The notes beneath the pieces were generated by a model, which was given only the letters and a program-made list of their open reading frames with translations, searched no databases and was not told the origin of the DNA. From contig NZ_FNPF01000005.1 of assembly GCF_900107235.1 (NCBI RefSeq), positions 248,001-312,000 of the forward strand: 64,000 bases of DNA, written 5' to 3'. This DNA comes from Citreimonas salinaria. GTDB lineage: Bacteria > Pseudomonadota > Alphaproteobacteria > Rhodobacterales > Rhodobacteraceae. Positions 16,839 through 26,170 of the stretch are shown in pieces. A program made the position numbers and the translations under genes. Within the stretch, counting starts at the first letter, position 1; every line of letters begins with the position of its first letter.

Positions 16839-17858
16839 TCAGGCGCCGTATCCGCCCAGCACGCGCGTCAGGTTCACCCCCAAAGTGTCCGAGACATAGC
16901 CGCCCTCCTGCACGAAAAGCACGCGCGGCCCGGCTTCGCGGAACGCCGCGCCGATGCGGGCAAAGCCCTCCTGCGTCACGGCGAGTCCGTGGAACGGGTC
17001 ATCGATCGAGGCATCCAGCCCCAACGCCACGACGATCACGTCGGCGCCGAAATCCGCCACGCGTTCAAGGCCGCTATCCAGCGCGGCGAGAAATCCTTCG
17101 TCACCGGTGCCGCGCGCCAACGGCAGGTTCAGGTTCGCGCCGATCCCGGCGCCCTCGCCCCGTTCGTGCGAGTGGCCCCAGTAGAATGGATAGAACCGAG
17201 CTGGATCGGCGTGGATCGACAAGGTCAGAACGTCGCCGCGCGCGTAGAAGATGCCCTGCGTACCGTTCCCGTGATGCACGTCCACGTCGACGATCGCCGG
17301 CCGAAGGCCCGCCGCGCGCAGACGCTCGGCGGCAATGGCCGAGTTGTTCAGAAAGCAGAACCCGCCGGCGAGATCTGCGAAGGCATGGTGCCCCGGCGGC
17401 CGCGACAGCGCATAGGCGGCCTGGCCCGTGGCCGCAACGTGATCGGCGGCCGCGACCGCCGTCTGGGCCGAGGCATAGGCCGCGCGCCAGGTGCCTTCCG
17501 CAATCGGGCAGGCCGTGTCGGCCTGATGATAGCCCGCCTGCCCCACCGCACCCTGTGGATAGGTGTCGGTGCGACGAGCGGGATGGATGTTGGGAATGAC
17601 CTCGGGGCCGGCATCCGGCAAATGCTGCCAGCGGGCGTGGATCGTGCGCAGGAAGGTCAGGTATTCGGCCGTGTGCACCGCCGCGATCGGGCCGATGCCA
17701 GCGTCGCGCGGAGCCTCGAAGACGCAGCCGGAGGCCTCGGCGCCGGCGCGCAGGATGTCGATGCGGCGCGGCTTTTCGGGGCTTGGCTTGGTGATGCCGT
17801 TGGCCATGAAGTGCTGCGGGTCGTGATCGCGCTGCGTGTCGTCGAAGAACGCCTTCAT
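16839..17858 (-). CDS. Histone-deacetylase-family amidohydrolase (acetylpolyamine-type)
   Basis: 339-residue zinc hydrolase of the arginase/deacetylase fold, predicted to remove acetyl groups from polyamines or protein lysines. Visible active-site parts are RPPGHHA (catalytic His pair), the Zn ligands in 'VDVDVHHGNGT', the 'LNNSAIAA' loop and the Asp ligand in 'GLDASIDDP'. ATG 17858 has AGGGAGA upstream; the longer open frame has no similarity. It follows cobT by 31 bp on the same strand, so it is co-transcribed with corrinoid genes. No functional link to cobalamin is known to me. Confidence 0.88.
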   Translation of the reverse strand: MKAFFDDTQRDHDPQHFMANGITKPSPEKPRRIDILRAGAEASGCVFEAPRDAGIGPIAAVHTAEYLTFLRTIHARWQHLPDAGPEVIPNIHPARRTDTYPQGAVGQAGYHQADTACPIAEGTWRAAYASAQTAVAAADHVAATGQAAYALSRPPGHHAFADLAGGFCFLNNSAIAAERLRAAGLRPAIVDVDVHHGNGTQGIFYARGDVLTLSIHADPARFYPFYWGHSHERGEGAGIGANLNLPLARGTGDEGFLAALDSGLERVADFGADVIVVALGLDASIDDPFHGLAVTQEGFARIGAAFREAGPRVLFVQEGGYVSDTLGVNLTRVLGGYGA

Positions 17859-17889
17859 CGTGTCTCCCTGCTGCTGGTCGCGCCGCTTT

Positions 17890-18906
17890 TCAGCCGCCCG
17901 CGACGCCCGCCTCGGCGAAAGTCGCCATGCCGTTGTGGCATTCCAGCGCCGCGCGCAGAACCCCCAGCGCGACCGCCGCGCCCGAGCCTTCGCCCAGCGC
18001 CATGTCGAGCGCCAGGATCGGCGCCTTGCCCATCTCGTGCAGCAGACGCGTATGGCCCGGTTCGCGGCTGGCATGGCCGACGAGGCAATGATCCAGCAGG
18101 CGCGGGTCGGCATCGAACAGCGGGGCCGTCGCGGCGGTGCAGATGAACCCGTCGAGGATCACCGGAATCGAAAGCGCCCGCGCCTGCAGCACCGCACCGC
18201 AGATCGCCGCCTGTTCGCGCCCGCCCAGCGCCGCCAGCAGCGCGGCGCCGCGGATCCCCGCGTGCCGTTCGACGGCCCGCGCCACCACGTCCGCCTTGCG
18301 CGTAAGACCTTCGTCATCGACTCCGGTGCCCCGGCCGACCCAATCCGCCGCCGCGCCCCCGAAAACCGCGTGCGCCAGCGCGGCGGCGATCGTGGAATTG
18401 CCGATCCCCATCTCGCCCAGCACCAGCACCTGCGCGTCAGCATCGACCGCGCCAGCGCCGCGCCGAATTGCGTCCAGCACCTCGTCCGCGCTCATCGCGG
18501 GCGCCTCGGTGATGTCGGCAGTCGGCCGGTCCAGGTCCAGCGCGATCACCGACAGGTCGGCCCCCGAGGCACGGCACAACTGGTTGATCGCGGCGCCACC
18601 TGCGTCGAAATTCGCCACCATCTGCGCGGTGACTTCCTGCGGGAACGGGTTCACGCCCTGCGCGCAGACGCCGTGGTTGCCGGCGAAGACCAGCGCCTGC
18701 GCGCGGTCGATCACCGGGCGCGGCGTGCCCTGCCAGCCCGCCATGAAGATCGCCAGCTCCTCGAGCCGGCCCAGCGCGCGGGGCGGCTTGGTCAGCGAAT
18801 CCTGCCGAGCCGATGCCGCCTGCGCCGCCGCCACGTCGGCGCCGGGCAGCGTGTCGACCAGCCCCGGCAGGGCGTCGAGCGAGGTCAGGTCAGAAAGAAT
18901 GGTCAT
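17890..18906 (-). CDS. cobT: Nicotinate-nucleotide:dimethylbenzimidazole phosphoribosyltransferase CobT
   Basis: 338-residue cytoplasmic enzyme that activates 5,6-dimethylbenzimidazole to alpha-ribazole phosphate for the lower ligand of B12. Recognised by 'LTKPPRALGRLE', 'FAGNHGV', the glycine-rich GEMGIGNST (a family hallmark) and 'GREQAAICGAVL'. The length is typical (about 340-350). Its start overlaps the 3' end of cobU by 17 bp, so the two are translated as a pair; cobalamin synthase (cobV), which often adjoins these genes, is not here. Confidence 0.95.
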   Translation of the reverse strand: MTILSDLTSLDALPGLVDTLPGADVAAAQAASARQDSLTKPPRALGRLEELAIFMAGWQGTPRPVIDRAQALVFAGNHGVCAQGVNPFPQEVTAQMVANFDAGGAAINQLCRASGADLSVIALDLDRPTADITEAPAMSADEVLDAIRRGAGAVDADAQVLVLGEMGIGNSTIAAALAHAVFGGAAADWVGRGTGVDDEGLTRKADVVARAVERHAGIRGAALLAALGGREQAAICGAVLQARALSIPVILDGFICTAATAPLFDADPRLLDHCLVGHASREPGHTRLLHEMGKAPILALDMALGEGSGAAVALGVLRAALECHNGMATFAEAGVAGG

Positions 18907-19429
18907 TCGGTTTCACCTTCACTGGGTAGCCCGCGACGCTCAGCCAGACCTCGTCGCATGCGCGGGCCACCTGCTGGTTCAGCCAGCCCGCCGCGTCGCG
19001 GAACTCGCGCGCGAGCTTGTTTTCCGGGACGATGCCGGCGCCCACCTCGTTGGTGACGAAGATCACCGGCCTCGATTGATGCGCTATGCTTTCGGCCAGG
19101 TCGGTCCCCGCCGCGCGCCACTCGTCGCCCGCCAGCATCAGGTTGCTCAGCCACAGCGTCAGGCAATCGACCAGCCGCGGGTCGCCGTCCGGGTTGCCTT
19201 CCCCGTCACTGTCAAGCAGCGCGCCGATCAGGTCGCGAGGCGCGGCGATGTCGCGCCATTCCGGGCCACGCCGGGCGCGGTGCGCTGCGATCCGCGCCGC
19301 CATCTCGTCGTCGCCCGCCTCGGCGGTGGCGATGTAGACCGCGCGCCCCGTGGGCCGCAGCGCCATGCGCTCGGCCAGGTGCGACTTGCCCGAGCGGGCG
19401 CCGCCGGTGATCAGTATCGACTTTTGCAT
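18890..19429 (-). CDS. cobU: Adenosylcobinamide kinase / guanylyltransferase CobU (CobP)
   Basis: 179-residue bifunctional enzyme that phosphorylates adenosylcobinamide and transfers GMP to it. P-loop GGARSGKS lies at about residues 8-15, followed by 'AVYIATAEAGDDEMAARIAAHRARR', the family region (read in part), and 'LVDCLTLWLSNLM' and 'FVTNEVGAGIVP'. ATG 19429 was chosen because it starts the first beta strand (MQKSILITGG); upstream in-frame starts add unrelated residues. Divergent from the threonine-kinase gene across 58 bp. Confidence 0.95.
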   Translation of the reverse strand: MQKSILITGGARSGKSHLAERMALRPTGRAVYIATAEAGDDEMAARIAAHRARRGPEWRDIAAPRDLIGALLDSDGEGNPDGDPRLVDCLTLWLSNLMLAGDEWRAAGTDLAESIAHQSRPVIFVTNEVGAGIVPENKLAREFRDAAGWLNQQVARACDEVWLSVAGYPVKVKPNDHSF

Positions 19430-19487
19430 CCGCCCGTGAAAAAGCAGGTTCGCCCGGGGAATGAAAGCGGGAAGCGAAGTTTGCGCC

Positions 19488-20324
19488 ATGCGGCAGGACA
19501 GTGACACGCGGCGCGCCGCATCCGACGACGCGCCAGGGCCGCACCCGGTGACGGTTCACGGGCATTTCGGAGAATGGCTGCAGGGGCGACTGGGCCCCGA
19601 CGGTCCGGTGGCGCTGGTCACCTTGGCCTGCACGGCGTTGGCGGTGCGCACCGTGGACGGCCCGGGTGAGGCGCCCGTCTTCTCGCATGCGGTTCTACGG
19701 AGCTTCGCAGAAAGACTTAAAGTCGCGCCGGACTGGCCGGGCATTGAACGCGACATGCCGCTGGGCGCGGGCGCAGGCGCGTCCACGGCCACGCTGGTCG
19801 CGCTGGCGCGCAGCGCGGTTTTCCGTGGCGACGCCGACACCCTCGCCGCCGCCTGCGTCGCGGCCGAGGGCGCATCCGATCCGCTGATGCACGCCCATCC
19901 CGATCGGCTGCTGTGGGCCTCGCGCCAAGGCCGGGTGCTGCGGCGGCTGCCGCCGCCCCCGAGCGTCGAGATCGTCGGCGGCTTCTGGGGGCCTCCGCTG
20001 CCCACGCGGGCCGAGGACGAGAGCTTTGCCGACGTCGCCGACCTGGTGGTGCGATGGACCAGCGCCTGCGAAACAGCCGACCCGGTGGCCGCGGCGCGCG
20101 TGGCGCGCGACTCGGCGGAGCGCTGCGTTGACCTGCGCGGTCCTGCCGACGATCCGATGCCGGCGCTGGCGCAAGCCTGCGGCGCGGCGGGATATCTGCG
20201 CGCGCATACCGGCTCGGCGCGCGGGCTGGTCTTCGCGCCGGGACGGGTCCCGCGCCACGCCGAGGCGGCCTTGGCCGAGGCCGGGCTGACCGGCGTGCTG
20301 CGCTTCGCCACGGGTGGCGTATGA
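19488..20324 (+). CDS. GHMP-family L-threonine kinase (PduX/BluE-like)
   Basis: 278-residue GHMP-fold kinase. The phosphate-binding loop is 'PLGAGAGASTATLVAL', matching the PxxxGxGSS pattern loosely, and the N-terminal 'GHFGEWLQGRL' is typical of this subgroup. It sits 4 bp upstream of cobD and near cobC, so the likely reaction is L-threonine + ATP to L-threonine O-3-phosphate, the substrate CobC decarboxylates to (R)-1-amino-2-propanol phosphate. ATG 19488 is used; ATG 19461 is in frame upstream. Rhodobacter BluE is the closest named relative I recall. Confidence 0.85.
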   Translation: MRQDSDTRRAASDDAPGPHPVTVHGHFGEWLQGRLGPDGPVALVTLACTALAVRTVDGPGEAPVFSHAVLRSFAERLKVAPDWPGIERDMPLGAGAGASTATLVALARSAVFRGDADTLAAACVAAEGASDPLMHAHPDRLLWASRQGRVLRRLPPPPSVEIVGGFWGPPLPTRAEDESFADVADLVVRWTSACETADPVAAARVARDSAERCVDLRGPADDPMPALAQACGAAGYLRAHTGSARGLVFAPGRVPRHAEAALAEAGLTGVLRFATGGV

Positions 20325-21262
20325 GCGCGGTCGCGATGATGCTGGGCGGGCTGTTGATCGACGCGGCCCTGGGATGGCCGGACCGGCTGTACGCCCGCAT
20401 CGGCCATCCGGTTACCTGGCTGGGCCGCGCCGTTTCGGCAGCCGAGCGGCGCCTGAACCGCGGCACTCGCGCGCGCAGGATGGCCGCGGGTGCCGTGGTC
20501 TGCGCGGGCGTGGTCGCGTTGGCGGCGGTGCCGGCCGCGCTGGTGCAGGCGGCGCTGCCGGGCGGGTGGATCGGCGTCACGCTGGGTGCGATCCTCGCCT
20601 GGCCGCTGATCGCCGCGCGGTCGTTGCATGACCACGTGGCCGCCGTGGCGCGTCCGCTGATGGCCGGTGACACCGGCGGCGCACGCGCCGCCGTTGCCAT
20701 GATCGTCGGGCGCGACCCGGCGCAGCTGGACACCGCCGGGATGGGCCGCGCCGCGATCGAAAGCCTGGCCGAGAACGCCTCGGACGGGGTCGTCGCGCCG
20801 GTCTTCTGGGGAGCCGTCGCCGGCCTGCCCGGAATCGCGGCCTACAAGGCGATCAACACGCTCGATTCGATGATCGGCCACCGCAACGACCGCTTTGAGG
20901 CGTTCGGCAAGGTCTCGGCCCGGCTGGACGACGTGGCGAACTGGGTGCCGGCACGGCTGACGGGGCTCCTGTTCTCGCTGGCGTCCGGACGCCCGCGCGC
21001 CTGCCTTTCGGTGATGCGCCGCGACGCGCCCGCGCACCGGTCGCCCAATGCCGGCTGGCCCGAGGCCGCGATGGCCGCGGCACTCATTATCCGGTTGTCC
21101 GGCCCGCGCATCTACGGCGACCGCGTCGCCGACGAACCGTGGCTGAACGGTACCGCCGGCGACCCGGTGCCATCCGACATGGACCGCGCACTGGCGCTCT
21201 ATCGCTGCGCCATGGCTCTGGGGGCGCTGGTGCTTGCGCTTTGGGCGCTGGCGCTGCTCTAA
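20321..21262 (+). CDS. cobD: Adenosylcobinamide-phosphate synthase CobD (CbiB)
   Basis: 313-residue inner-membrane enzyme that joins cobyric acid and aminopropanol phosphate. It has about four to five hydrophobic segments and the family motifs 'GHPVTWLGR', 'ARSLHDH', 'AIESLAENASDGVVAPVFW', 'YKAINTLDSMIGH' and 'DDVANWVPARLT'. The length is typical. It starts in an ATGA overlap with the threonine kinase gene, and cobC starts 8 bp after it, so the three genes of the aminopropanol arm form one operon. Confidence 0.95.
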   Translation: MSAVAMMLGGLLIDAALGWPDRLYARIGHPVTWLGRAVSAAERRLNRGTRARRMAAGAVVCAGVVALAAVPAALVQAALPGGWIGVTLGAILAWPLIAARSLHDHVAAVARPLMAGDTGGARAAVAMIVGRDPAQLDTAGMGRAAIESLAENASDGVVAPVFWGAVAGLPGIAAYKAINTLDSMIGHRNDRFEAFGKVSARLDDVANWVPARLTGLLFSLASGRPRACLSVMRRDAPAHRSPNAGWPEAAMAAALIIRLSGPRIYGDRVADEPWLNGTAGDPVPSDMDRALALYRCAMALGALVLALWALALL

Positions 21263-21270
21263 GGGCCGCA

Positions 21271-22251
21271 ATGGAAACGACGACACCCCGCGATCACGGC
21301 GGCAATCTCGATGCCGCGATCCGCCGGTTCGGCGGCGCGGCCGGCGACTGGCTGGACCTGTCGACCGGGATAAATCCCGTGCCCTACCCGCTGCCCGCCC
21401 TGTCTCCCGAGGCCTTTGCCCGCCTGCCCGACCGGTCCGCCATGGACGGGCTGAGCCACGTGGCGCAGCAGGCTTATGGCGCGAAGGTGCCGGCGGTCGC
21501 CTTCAACGGCGCGCAGGGCGCGATCCAGGCGATCCCCGGACTGCACGCCTCGGGCCGAGCGGCGATCGTCGCGCCCACCTACAACGAGCACGGTGCCGCG
21601 TTGCGCGCAGGCGGCTGGAAAGTCGCCGAGGTCCCGGGCCTCACCGCCGCCGAGGGCGCCGAGCTCGCCGTGGTGGTCAATCCCAACAACCCCGACGGGC
21701 GGCGCTGGACGGCGCAGGCGCTTCTGGCCCTGTCCGAGACGGTGGGGCTGCTGGTGGTCGACGAAAGCTTCGCCGACACCGAACCCGGCCTGTCGCTGCT
21801 GCCGCATCTGCACGCGGCGCCGCCGCGTATCGTGGTGTTGCGGTCCTTCGGCAAGTTCTACGGCCTGGCGGGCCTGCGGCTGGGTTTCGCGCTGGCGCGG
21901 CCGCCGCTGGCGGCGCGGCTGGCCGAGAGTGCCGGGCCCTGGCCCGTCTCGGGCCCCGCGATCGAGGTGGCGCTGCGGGCGCTGGCGGACCGTGACTGGC
22001 AGGCCGCGGCGACGGCACGGCTGGACCGCGATGCCGCACGGCTGGACAGGATGGCCGAGCGTGCAGGATGGGCGCCGGTCGGCGGCACGCCGCTGTTCCG
22101 CACCTATGCCACGCCCGACGCCACCTCCGCGCAGGACCGGCTTGCCCGGCACCACGTCTGGAGCAGGGTCTTCCCGTATTCGACCACATGGCTTCGGTTG
22201 GGACCGCCGCCCGAGGATCGGTGGGATCAACTGGCCGAAGCGCTGGCCTAG
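21271..22251 (+). CDS. cobC: L-threonine-O-3-phosphate decarboxylase CobC
   Basis: 326-residue PLP-dependent class-I/II aminotransferase-fold enzyme producing (R)-1-amino-2-propanol O-2-phosphate. Features include the N-terminal 'DHGGNLDAA', '[10 protein letters not shown]', 'NPNNPDG', the aspartate in '[13 protein letters not shown]' and the PLP lysine in '[15 protein letters not shown]'. ATG 21271 gives the normal start. Its TAG stop lies in a palindromic CTAG (22248-22251) that is also the stop of the convergent cobQ gene. Confidence 0.93.
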   Translation: METTTPRDHGGNLDAAIRRFGGAAGDWLDLSTGINPVPYPLPALSPEAFARLPDRSAMDGLSHVAQQAYGAKVPAVAFNGAQGAIQAIPGLHASGRAAIVAPTYNEHGAALRAGGWKVAEVPGLTAAEGAELAVVVNPNNPDGRRWTAQALLALSETVGLLVVDESFADTEPGLSLLPHLHAAPPRIVVLRSFGKFYGLAGLRLGFALARPPLAARLAESAGPWPVSGPAIEVALRALADRDWQAAATARLDRDAARLDRMAERAGWAPVGGTPLFRTYATPDATSAQDRLARHHVWSRVFPYSTTWLRLGPPPEDRWDQLAEALA

Positions 22252-23693
22252 CGCGCCGCGGCGATCAGTGCGCCCACGTCCAGATGCGCCTCGAGATGGT
22301 CGGCCAGCGCATCCAGCGCCGCCTCGACTCCATCGTCGTAACGCAGGTCCGACGGCGCGGCGCCAAGCTGCGCCAGCCATGCCGCGCGGAACCCGTCATC
22401 GGCGAACATGCCGTGCAGGTAACTGCCGGCCACCAACCCGTCGCGCGACACGGCGCCCTCGGGCGCGCCGTTCACATGCGCGAAGGGACGCGCGCGATCG
22501 GGGCCATCGGAGCGGCCAATATGGATCTCGTATCCACGGAATGGCAGATTGAGTGCGGCGTGGTGCGCCGCCACCTCGCGCAGGCTCTTGTCGCCGCCCA
22601 TCACGGTCTCGATCTCCAGCAGGCCCAGGCCCGGGGTCTCGCCCGCCGGCCCCTCGATCCCGTCGGGATCGGCAACGCGGCGGCCCAGCATCTGGTAGCC
22701 ACCGCACAGGCCAAGGATGCGCCCGCCGCGCCGGTGATGCGCCGCCAGATCGATGTCCCACCCCTGCGCGCGCAGGAACGCCAGGTCTCCGCGCGTGGAC
22801 TTGGAGCCGGGGATGATCACGAGGTCGGCATCAGCCGGGATCGGCCTGCCGGGTTCGAGCATCGTGACACGCAGGCCCGGCTCCTGCGACAGCGGGTCGA
22901 GATCGTCGAAATTGGCGATCCGCGACAGGCGCAGGCAGACCACGTACACCGCGCCGCGATGGGGCGAGGCGGCGATGTCCAGCGCATCCTCGGCCGGCAG
23001 GCGCCAAGCGTCGGGGAACCACGGCACCACGCCGAAGCCGGGCCAGCCGGTGCGCTCGGCGATCATCGCGTAGCCGTCGTCGAACAGGCGCGGGTCGCCG
23101 CGGAACTTGTTGACCACGAAGCCGGCCACGCGCGCCGCGTCGCCCGCGTCCATCACCGCCTGCGTCCCGACGATCTGCGCGATCACCCCGCCCCGGTCGA
23201 TGTCGCCCACCAAGACCACCGGCACGTCCGCCGCCTGTGCAAAGCCCATGTTGGCGATGTCGCCGGCGCGCAGGTTGACCTCGGCCGGGCTGCCGGCGCC
23301 CTCGACGATCACCAGGTCATGGCGGGCCTTCAGCCGCCGGAAGCTGTCCAGCACCGGCGTCATCAGCCGAGGCTTCATCGTCGCGTATTCGCGCGCCTTG
23401 ACCGTCGCCACGCGCTTTCCCTGCACCACCACCTGGCTGCCCACATCCGTCTCGGGTTTGAGCAGCACCGGGTTCATGTCGGTATGCGGCGCCAACCCGC
23501 AGGCCCGCGCCTGCAGCGCCTGGGCGCGGCCGATCTCGCCCCCGTCCTCGGTCACGGCGGCGTTGTTCGACATGTTCTGCGGCTTGAATGGCGCCACCGA
23601 AAGACCCCGCCGCCGCGCCGCGCGACACAGCCCCGCCACCAGCATCGACTTGCCCACGTTCGAGCCTGTGCCCTGCAGCATGAGGGCGCGCAT
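22248..23693 (-). CDS. cobQ: Cobyric acid synthase CobQ
   Basis: 481-residue glutamine-dependent amidotransferase that amidates four side chains of adenosylcobyrinic acid a,c-diamide. The N-terminal dethiobiotin-synthetase-like ATP domain shows [10 protein letters not shown], '[10 protein letters not shown]' and '[13 protein letters not shown]'. The C-terminal class-I glutaminase domain has its nucleophile Cys in 'LCGGYQMLG' and a later His in 'GSYLHGMF'. The length is standard. Follows cobO after 2 bp on the same strand. Confidence 0.96.
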   Translation of the reverse strand: MRALMLQGTGSNVGKSMLVAGLCRAARRRGLSVAPFKPQNMSNNAAVTEDGGEIGRAQALQARACGLAPHTDMNPVLLKPETDVGSQVVVQGKRVATVKAREYATMKPRLMTPVLDSFRRLKARHDLVIVEGAGSPAEVNLRAGDIANMGFAQAADVPVVLVGDIDRGGVIAQIVGTQAVMDAGDAARVAGFVVNKFRGDPRLFDDGYAMIAERTGWPGFGVVPWFPDAWRLPAEDALDIAASPHRGAVYVVCLRLSRIANFDDLDPLSQEPGLRVTMLEPGRPIPADADLVIIPGSKSTRGDLAFLRAQGWDIDLAAHHRRGGRILGLCGGYQMLGRRVADPDGIEGPAGETPGLGLLEIETVMGGDKSLREVAAHHAALNLPFRGYEIHIGRSDGPDRARPFAHVNGAPEGAVSRDGLVAGSYLHGMFADDGFRAAWLAQLGAAPSDLRYDDGVEAALDALADHLEAHLDVGALIAAAR

Positions 23694-23695
23694 CT

Positions 23696-24307
23696 TCAGA
23701 ACTCCACGCCCTGCTGCGCCTTGATCCCGTCACGGAACGGGTGCTTGACCAGCGTCATCTCGGTCACCAGGTCCGCCGCCTCGATCAGTTCAGGCTTTGC
23801 GTTGCGCCCCGTAAGGCAGACATGGGTCATCGCGGGCTTTGCGGCCAGCAGGAAATCGACGACCTCGTCGATGTCGAGGTAGTCGTAGCGCAGCGCGATG
23901 TTGATCTCGTCCAGCAGGACGAAGCGGATGTCGGGGTCGCGGATCTGCGCCTTGGCGATCTCCCAGCCGCGCCGCGCAGCAGCGACGTCGCGCTCGCGGT
24001 CCTGCGTCTCCCAGGTGAAGCCTTCGCCCGAGATGAAGAACCGGCATTCCTCGGGAAAGCGGTTGCGCAGAAGCTCGGCCTCGCCCGTGACCCACGTGCC
24101 CTTGATGAACTGCACCACCGCGCAGGGCATGTCGTGGGCGATGCAGCGCATGATCATGCCGAAGCCCGAGGACGACTTGCCCTTGCCCTTGCCGGTATGG
24201 ACCATGATCAGGCCCTTCTCCTCGGTCTTGGTGGCCATCATCCGGTCGCGCGCTTCCTTGATCTTGCGCATCTTGGCGTTGTGGCGGGCGGTGTCGTCTT
24301 CGCTCAT
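23696..24307 (-). CDS. cobO: Cob(I)yrinic acid a,c-diamide adenosyltransferase CobO
   Basis: 203-residue CobA/BtuR-type ATP:corrinoid adenosyltransferase. The N-terminal basic helix is followed by the P-loop '[14 protein letters not shown]', 'VVQFIKGTW', the Walker-B-like '[15 protein letters not shown]' and '[23 protein letters not shown]' (read in part). ATG 24307 has an AGGAGA ribosome site. The open frame continues upstream through the riboswitch region without similarity. It is the first gene of cobO-cobQ, transcribed away from the riboswitch-led operon. Confidence 0.95.
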   Translation of the reverse strand: MSEDDTARHNAKMRKIKEARDRMMATKTEEKGLIMVHTGKGKGKSSSGFGMIMRCIAHDMPCAVVQFIKGTWVTGEAELLRNRFPEECRFFISGEGFTWETQDRERDVAAARRGWEIAKAQIRDPDIRFVLLDEINIALRYDYLDIDEVVDFLLAAKPAMTHVCLTGRNAKPELIEAADLVTEMTLVKHPFRDGIKAQQGVEF

Positions 24308-24377
24308 CGCAATCTCCTGTGGGCGGGCGCCGGAAACGCTCTCTTGACAGGCGGGCCGCTTGGGCGCATCCCGCATG

Positions 24378-24567
24378 GTGCTGGTGCCCGTGTTAACGGG
24401 TGAAAAGGGAATGTGCAGCCCCCGAAAAGGGCCAGGCGCAGCCGCCCCCGCGACCGTGACCGGAGAGGTCGTCCAAGCCACTGGCCTTGCGCCGGGAAGG
24501 CCGGACAGGACCGATGGGCCGAAAGGCCCGGGATCCGCAAGCCGGGAGACCTGCCAGCAGGACAGAC
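24378..24567 (+). promoter_or_regulatory. Cobalamin (AdoCbl) riboswitch upstream of DUF1636-cobW-cobN
   Basis: Conserved aptamer pieces occur in order: GGTGCC (about 24383), GGGTGAAAAGGGAAT (about 24398-24412), GCAGCCGCCCCCGCGACCGTGA (about 24438-24459, slightly degenerate in the 'CAACTGTGA' part; read in part) and the B12 box AAGCCGGGAGACCTGCC (24539-24555). The 343-bp gap between cobO and the DUF1636 gene is taken up by this element plus about 80 bp of GC-rich expression platform reaching the GGAAG ribosome site. Expected to turn off the downstream operon when B12 is plentiful. Confidence 0.93.
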
Positions 24568-24650
24568 GCAACCGGACGGGGTGTGCCGGGTGTCGGATCG
24601 CGCATGCGGCTCCGCCACCCTTCCCCCCGCCCGCCGAACGGGAAGACTGG

Positions 24651-25067
24651 ATGACCGCGACCACCGAACTGCTCGTCTGCATCAAGTGCCGGCGCCAGGA
24701 CGAGGCCCCCGCCGACGACCGCCGCCCCGGCCGCGCACTGCACGACGCGCTGCACGAGCGCGGCATGCCCGAGGGCGTGACCCTGCGCGCGGTCGAATGC
24801 CTGCAGAACTGCGATCACGGTTGCACCGTCGCGCTGCGCGGGCCGGACCGCTGGACCTACATCTACGGAAACGTGGACGAAGCGTCGCATCTGGACATGC
24901 TGGCCGAGGCCGCCGCACTCTATCACGCGACCGAGGACGGGCTCATCCCGTGGCGCACGCGGCCCGAGCACCTCAAACGCAACTGCGTGGCACGCGTACC
25001 GCCCGCCAATTTCGCCGACCCGATCGACCCGGACACGACCCCCATACCGAACCTCCTGGAGACCTGA
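24651..25067 (+). CDS. DUF1636 protein, thioredoxin-like [2Fe-2S] ferredoxin type
   Basis: 138-residue cytoplasmic protein of the DUF1636 family. Four cysteines are spaced like a thioredoxin-fold ferredoxin: 'LLVCIKCRR' near the N-terminus and 'ECLQNCDHGCTVAL' about 40 residues later, so a metal or Fe-S site is likely. ATG 24651 is preceded by GGGAAG. It is the first gene behind the cobalamin riboswitch and 3 bp upstream of cobW. Its role in B12 synthesis is not established; a redox or cobalt-handling role is inference. Confidence 0.85.
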   Translation: MTATTELLVCIKCRRQDEAPADDRRPGRALHDALHERGMPEGVTLRAVECLQNCDHGCTVALRGPDRWTYIYGNVDEASHLDMLAEAAALYHATEDGLIPWRTRPEHLKRNCVARVPPANFADPIDPDTTPIPNLLET

Positions 25068-25070
25068 GCC

Positions 25071-26123
25071 ATGACCGATCTTTCCAAACTGCCGGTGACG
25101 GTGATCACGGGCTTCCTGGGGTCCGGCAAGACCACGCTGATCCGCCACCTGATGCAGAACCCCGGCGGCCGCCGGCTGGCCGTGGTGGTCAACGAGTTCG
25201 GCGACGTGGGCGTGGACGGCGAGATCCTGAAATCCTGCGCCATCCCCGACTGCCCGGCCGAGAACATCGTCGAACTGGCCAACGGCTGCATCTGCTGCAC
25301 CGTGGCCGACGATTTCATCCCGACGATCCAGGCGCTGATGGCGCTGGACCCGCGCCCCGACCACATCCTGATCGAGACGTCGGGCCTCGCGCTGCCCAAG
25401 CCGCTGCTGAAGGCGTTCGACTGGCCGGACATCCGCTCGAAGATCACCGTTGACGGCGTGATCGCGCTGGCCGATGCCGAGGCCGTGGCCGCGGGCCGCT
25501 TCGCCCCCGACACCGCGCGCGTTCAGGCCCAGCGCGAGGCGGACGAGAGCATCGACCACGAGACGCCGCTATCCGAGGTGTTCGAGGACCAGATCAGCTG
25601 CGCCGACATCGTGCTGCTGACGAAACCCGACCTCGCCGGTCCCGACGGCGTGGCAAAGGCCAAGGCCGTCATCGCGGCCGAGGCGCCGCGCCCCCTGCCG
25701 GTGATCGAAGTGGCCGAGGGCGTGGTCGATCCGCGCGTGATCCTGGGGCTCGAAGCGGCGGCCGAGGACGACATCGACGCGCGCCCCAGCCACCACGACG
25801 GTGCCGACGATCACGACCACGACGACTTCGAATCGATTGTCGTCGACATCCCCGAACTGTCTGACCCGCGCGACCTGGTCGTGGCGATCGAGCGGCTGGC
25901 GAACGAGCACAATATCTTGCGGGTGAAGGGCTACGCCGCCGTGGCGGGCAAGCCGATGCGCCTGCTGGTGCAGGCCGTGGGTGCGCGCGTGCGTCACCAG
26001 TTCGACCGCCCGTGGAGGGCCGACGAGGGCCGCGCCGGCCGGCTGGTGGTGATCGCCGAGCACGACGACATCCAACCCGAGGCGATCCGCGCCGCCTTGG
26101 GCGCGCTTCAGCCCGCGCAATAG
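25071..26123 (+). CDS. cobW: CobW, GTPase/metallochaperone for cobalt
   Basis: 350-residue G3E-family (COG0523) GTPase thought to deliver cobalt to the CobNST chelatase. Walker A GFLGSGKTT lies at 14-22, the metal site CxCC at 73-76 (CICC), the Walker-B-like 'ILIETSGLALPKP' follows, and the guanine motif is TKPD. A His/Asp-rich linker (HHDGADDHDHDD) precedes the C-terminal CobW domain. Translation starts 3 bp after the DUF1636 stop. Being just upstream of cobN under the riboswitch supports the cobalt role. Confidence 0.93.
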   Translation: MTDLSKLPVTVITGFLGSGKTTLIRHLMQNPGGRRLAVVVNEFGDVGVDGEILKSCAIPDCPAENIVELANGCICCTVADDFIPTIQALMALDPRPDHILIETSGLALPKPLLKAFDWPDIRSKITVDGVIALADAEAVAAGRFAPDTARVQAQREADESIDHETPLSEVFEDQISCADIVLLTKPDLAGPDGVAKAKAVIAAEAPRPLPVIEVAEGVVDPRVILGLEAAAEDDIDARPSHHDGADDHDHDDFESIVVDIPELSDPRDLVVAIERLANEHNILRVKGYAAVAGKPMRLLVQAVGARVRHQFDRPWRADEGRAGRLVVIAEHDDIQPEAIRAALGALQPAQ

Positions 26124-26170
26124 GTGGCGGGGCGGGCAATCCTGCCCGCCAGCCGGTCCCGGAGACCCCG

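Noticed and set aside
25071-26123. CobW guanine motif TKPD instead of NKxD as a possible loss of function
   Set aside because: The COG0523 family accepts N, S or T at this place, so this is normal variation.
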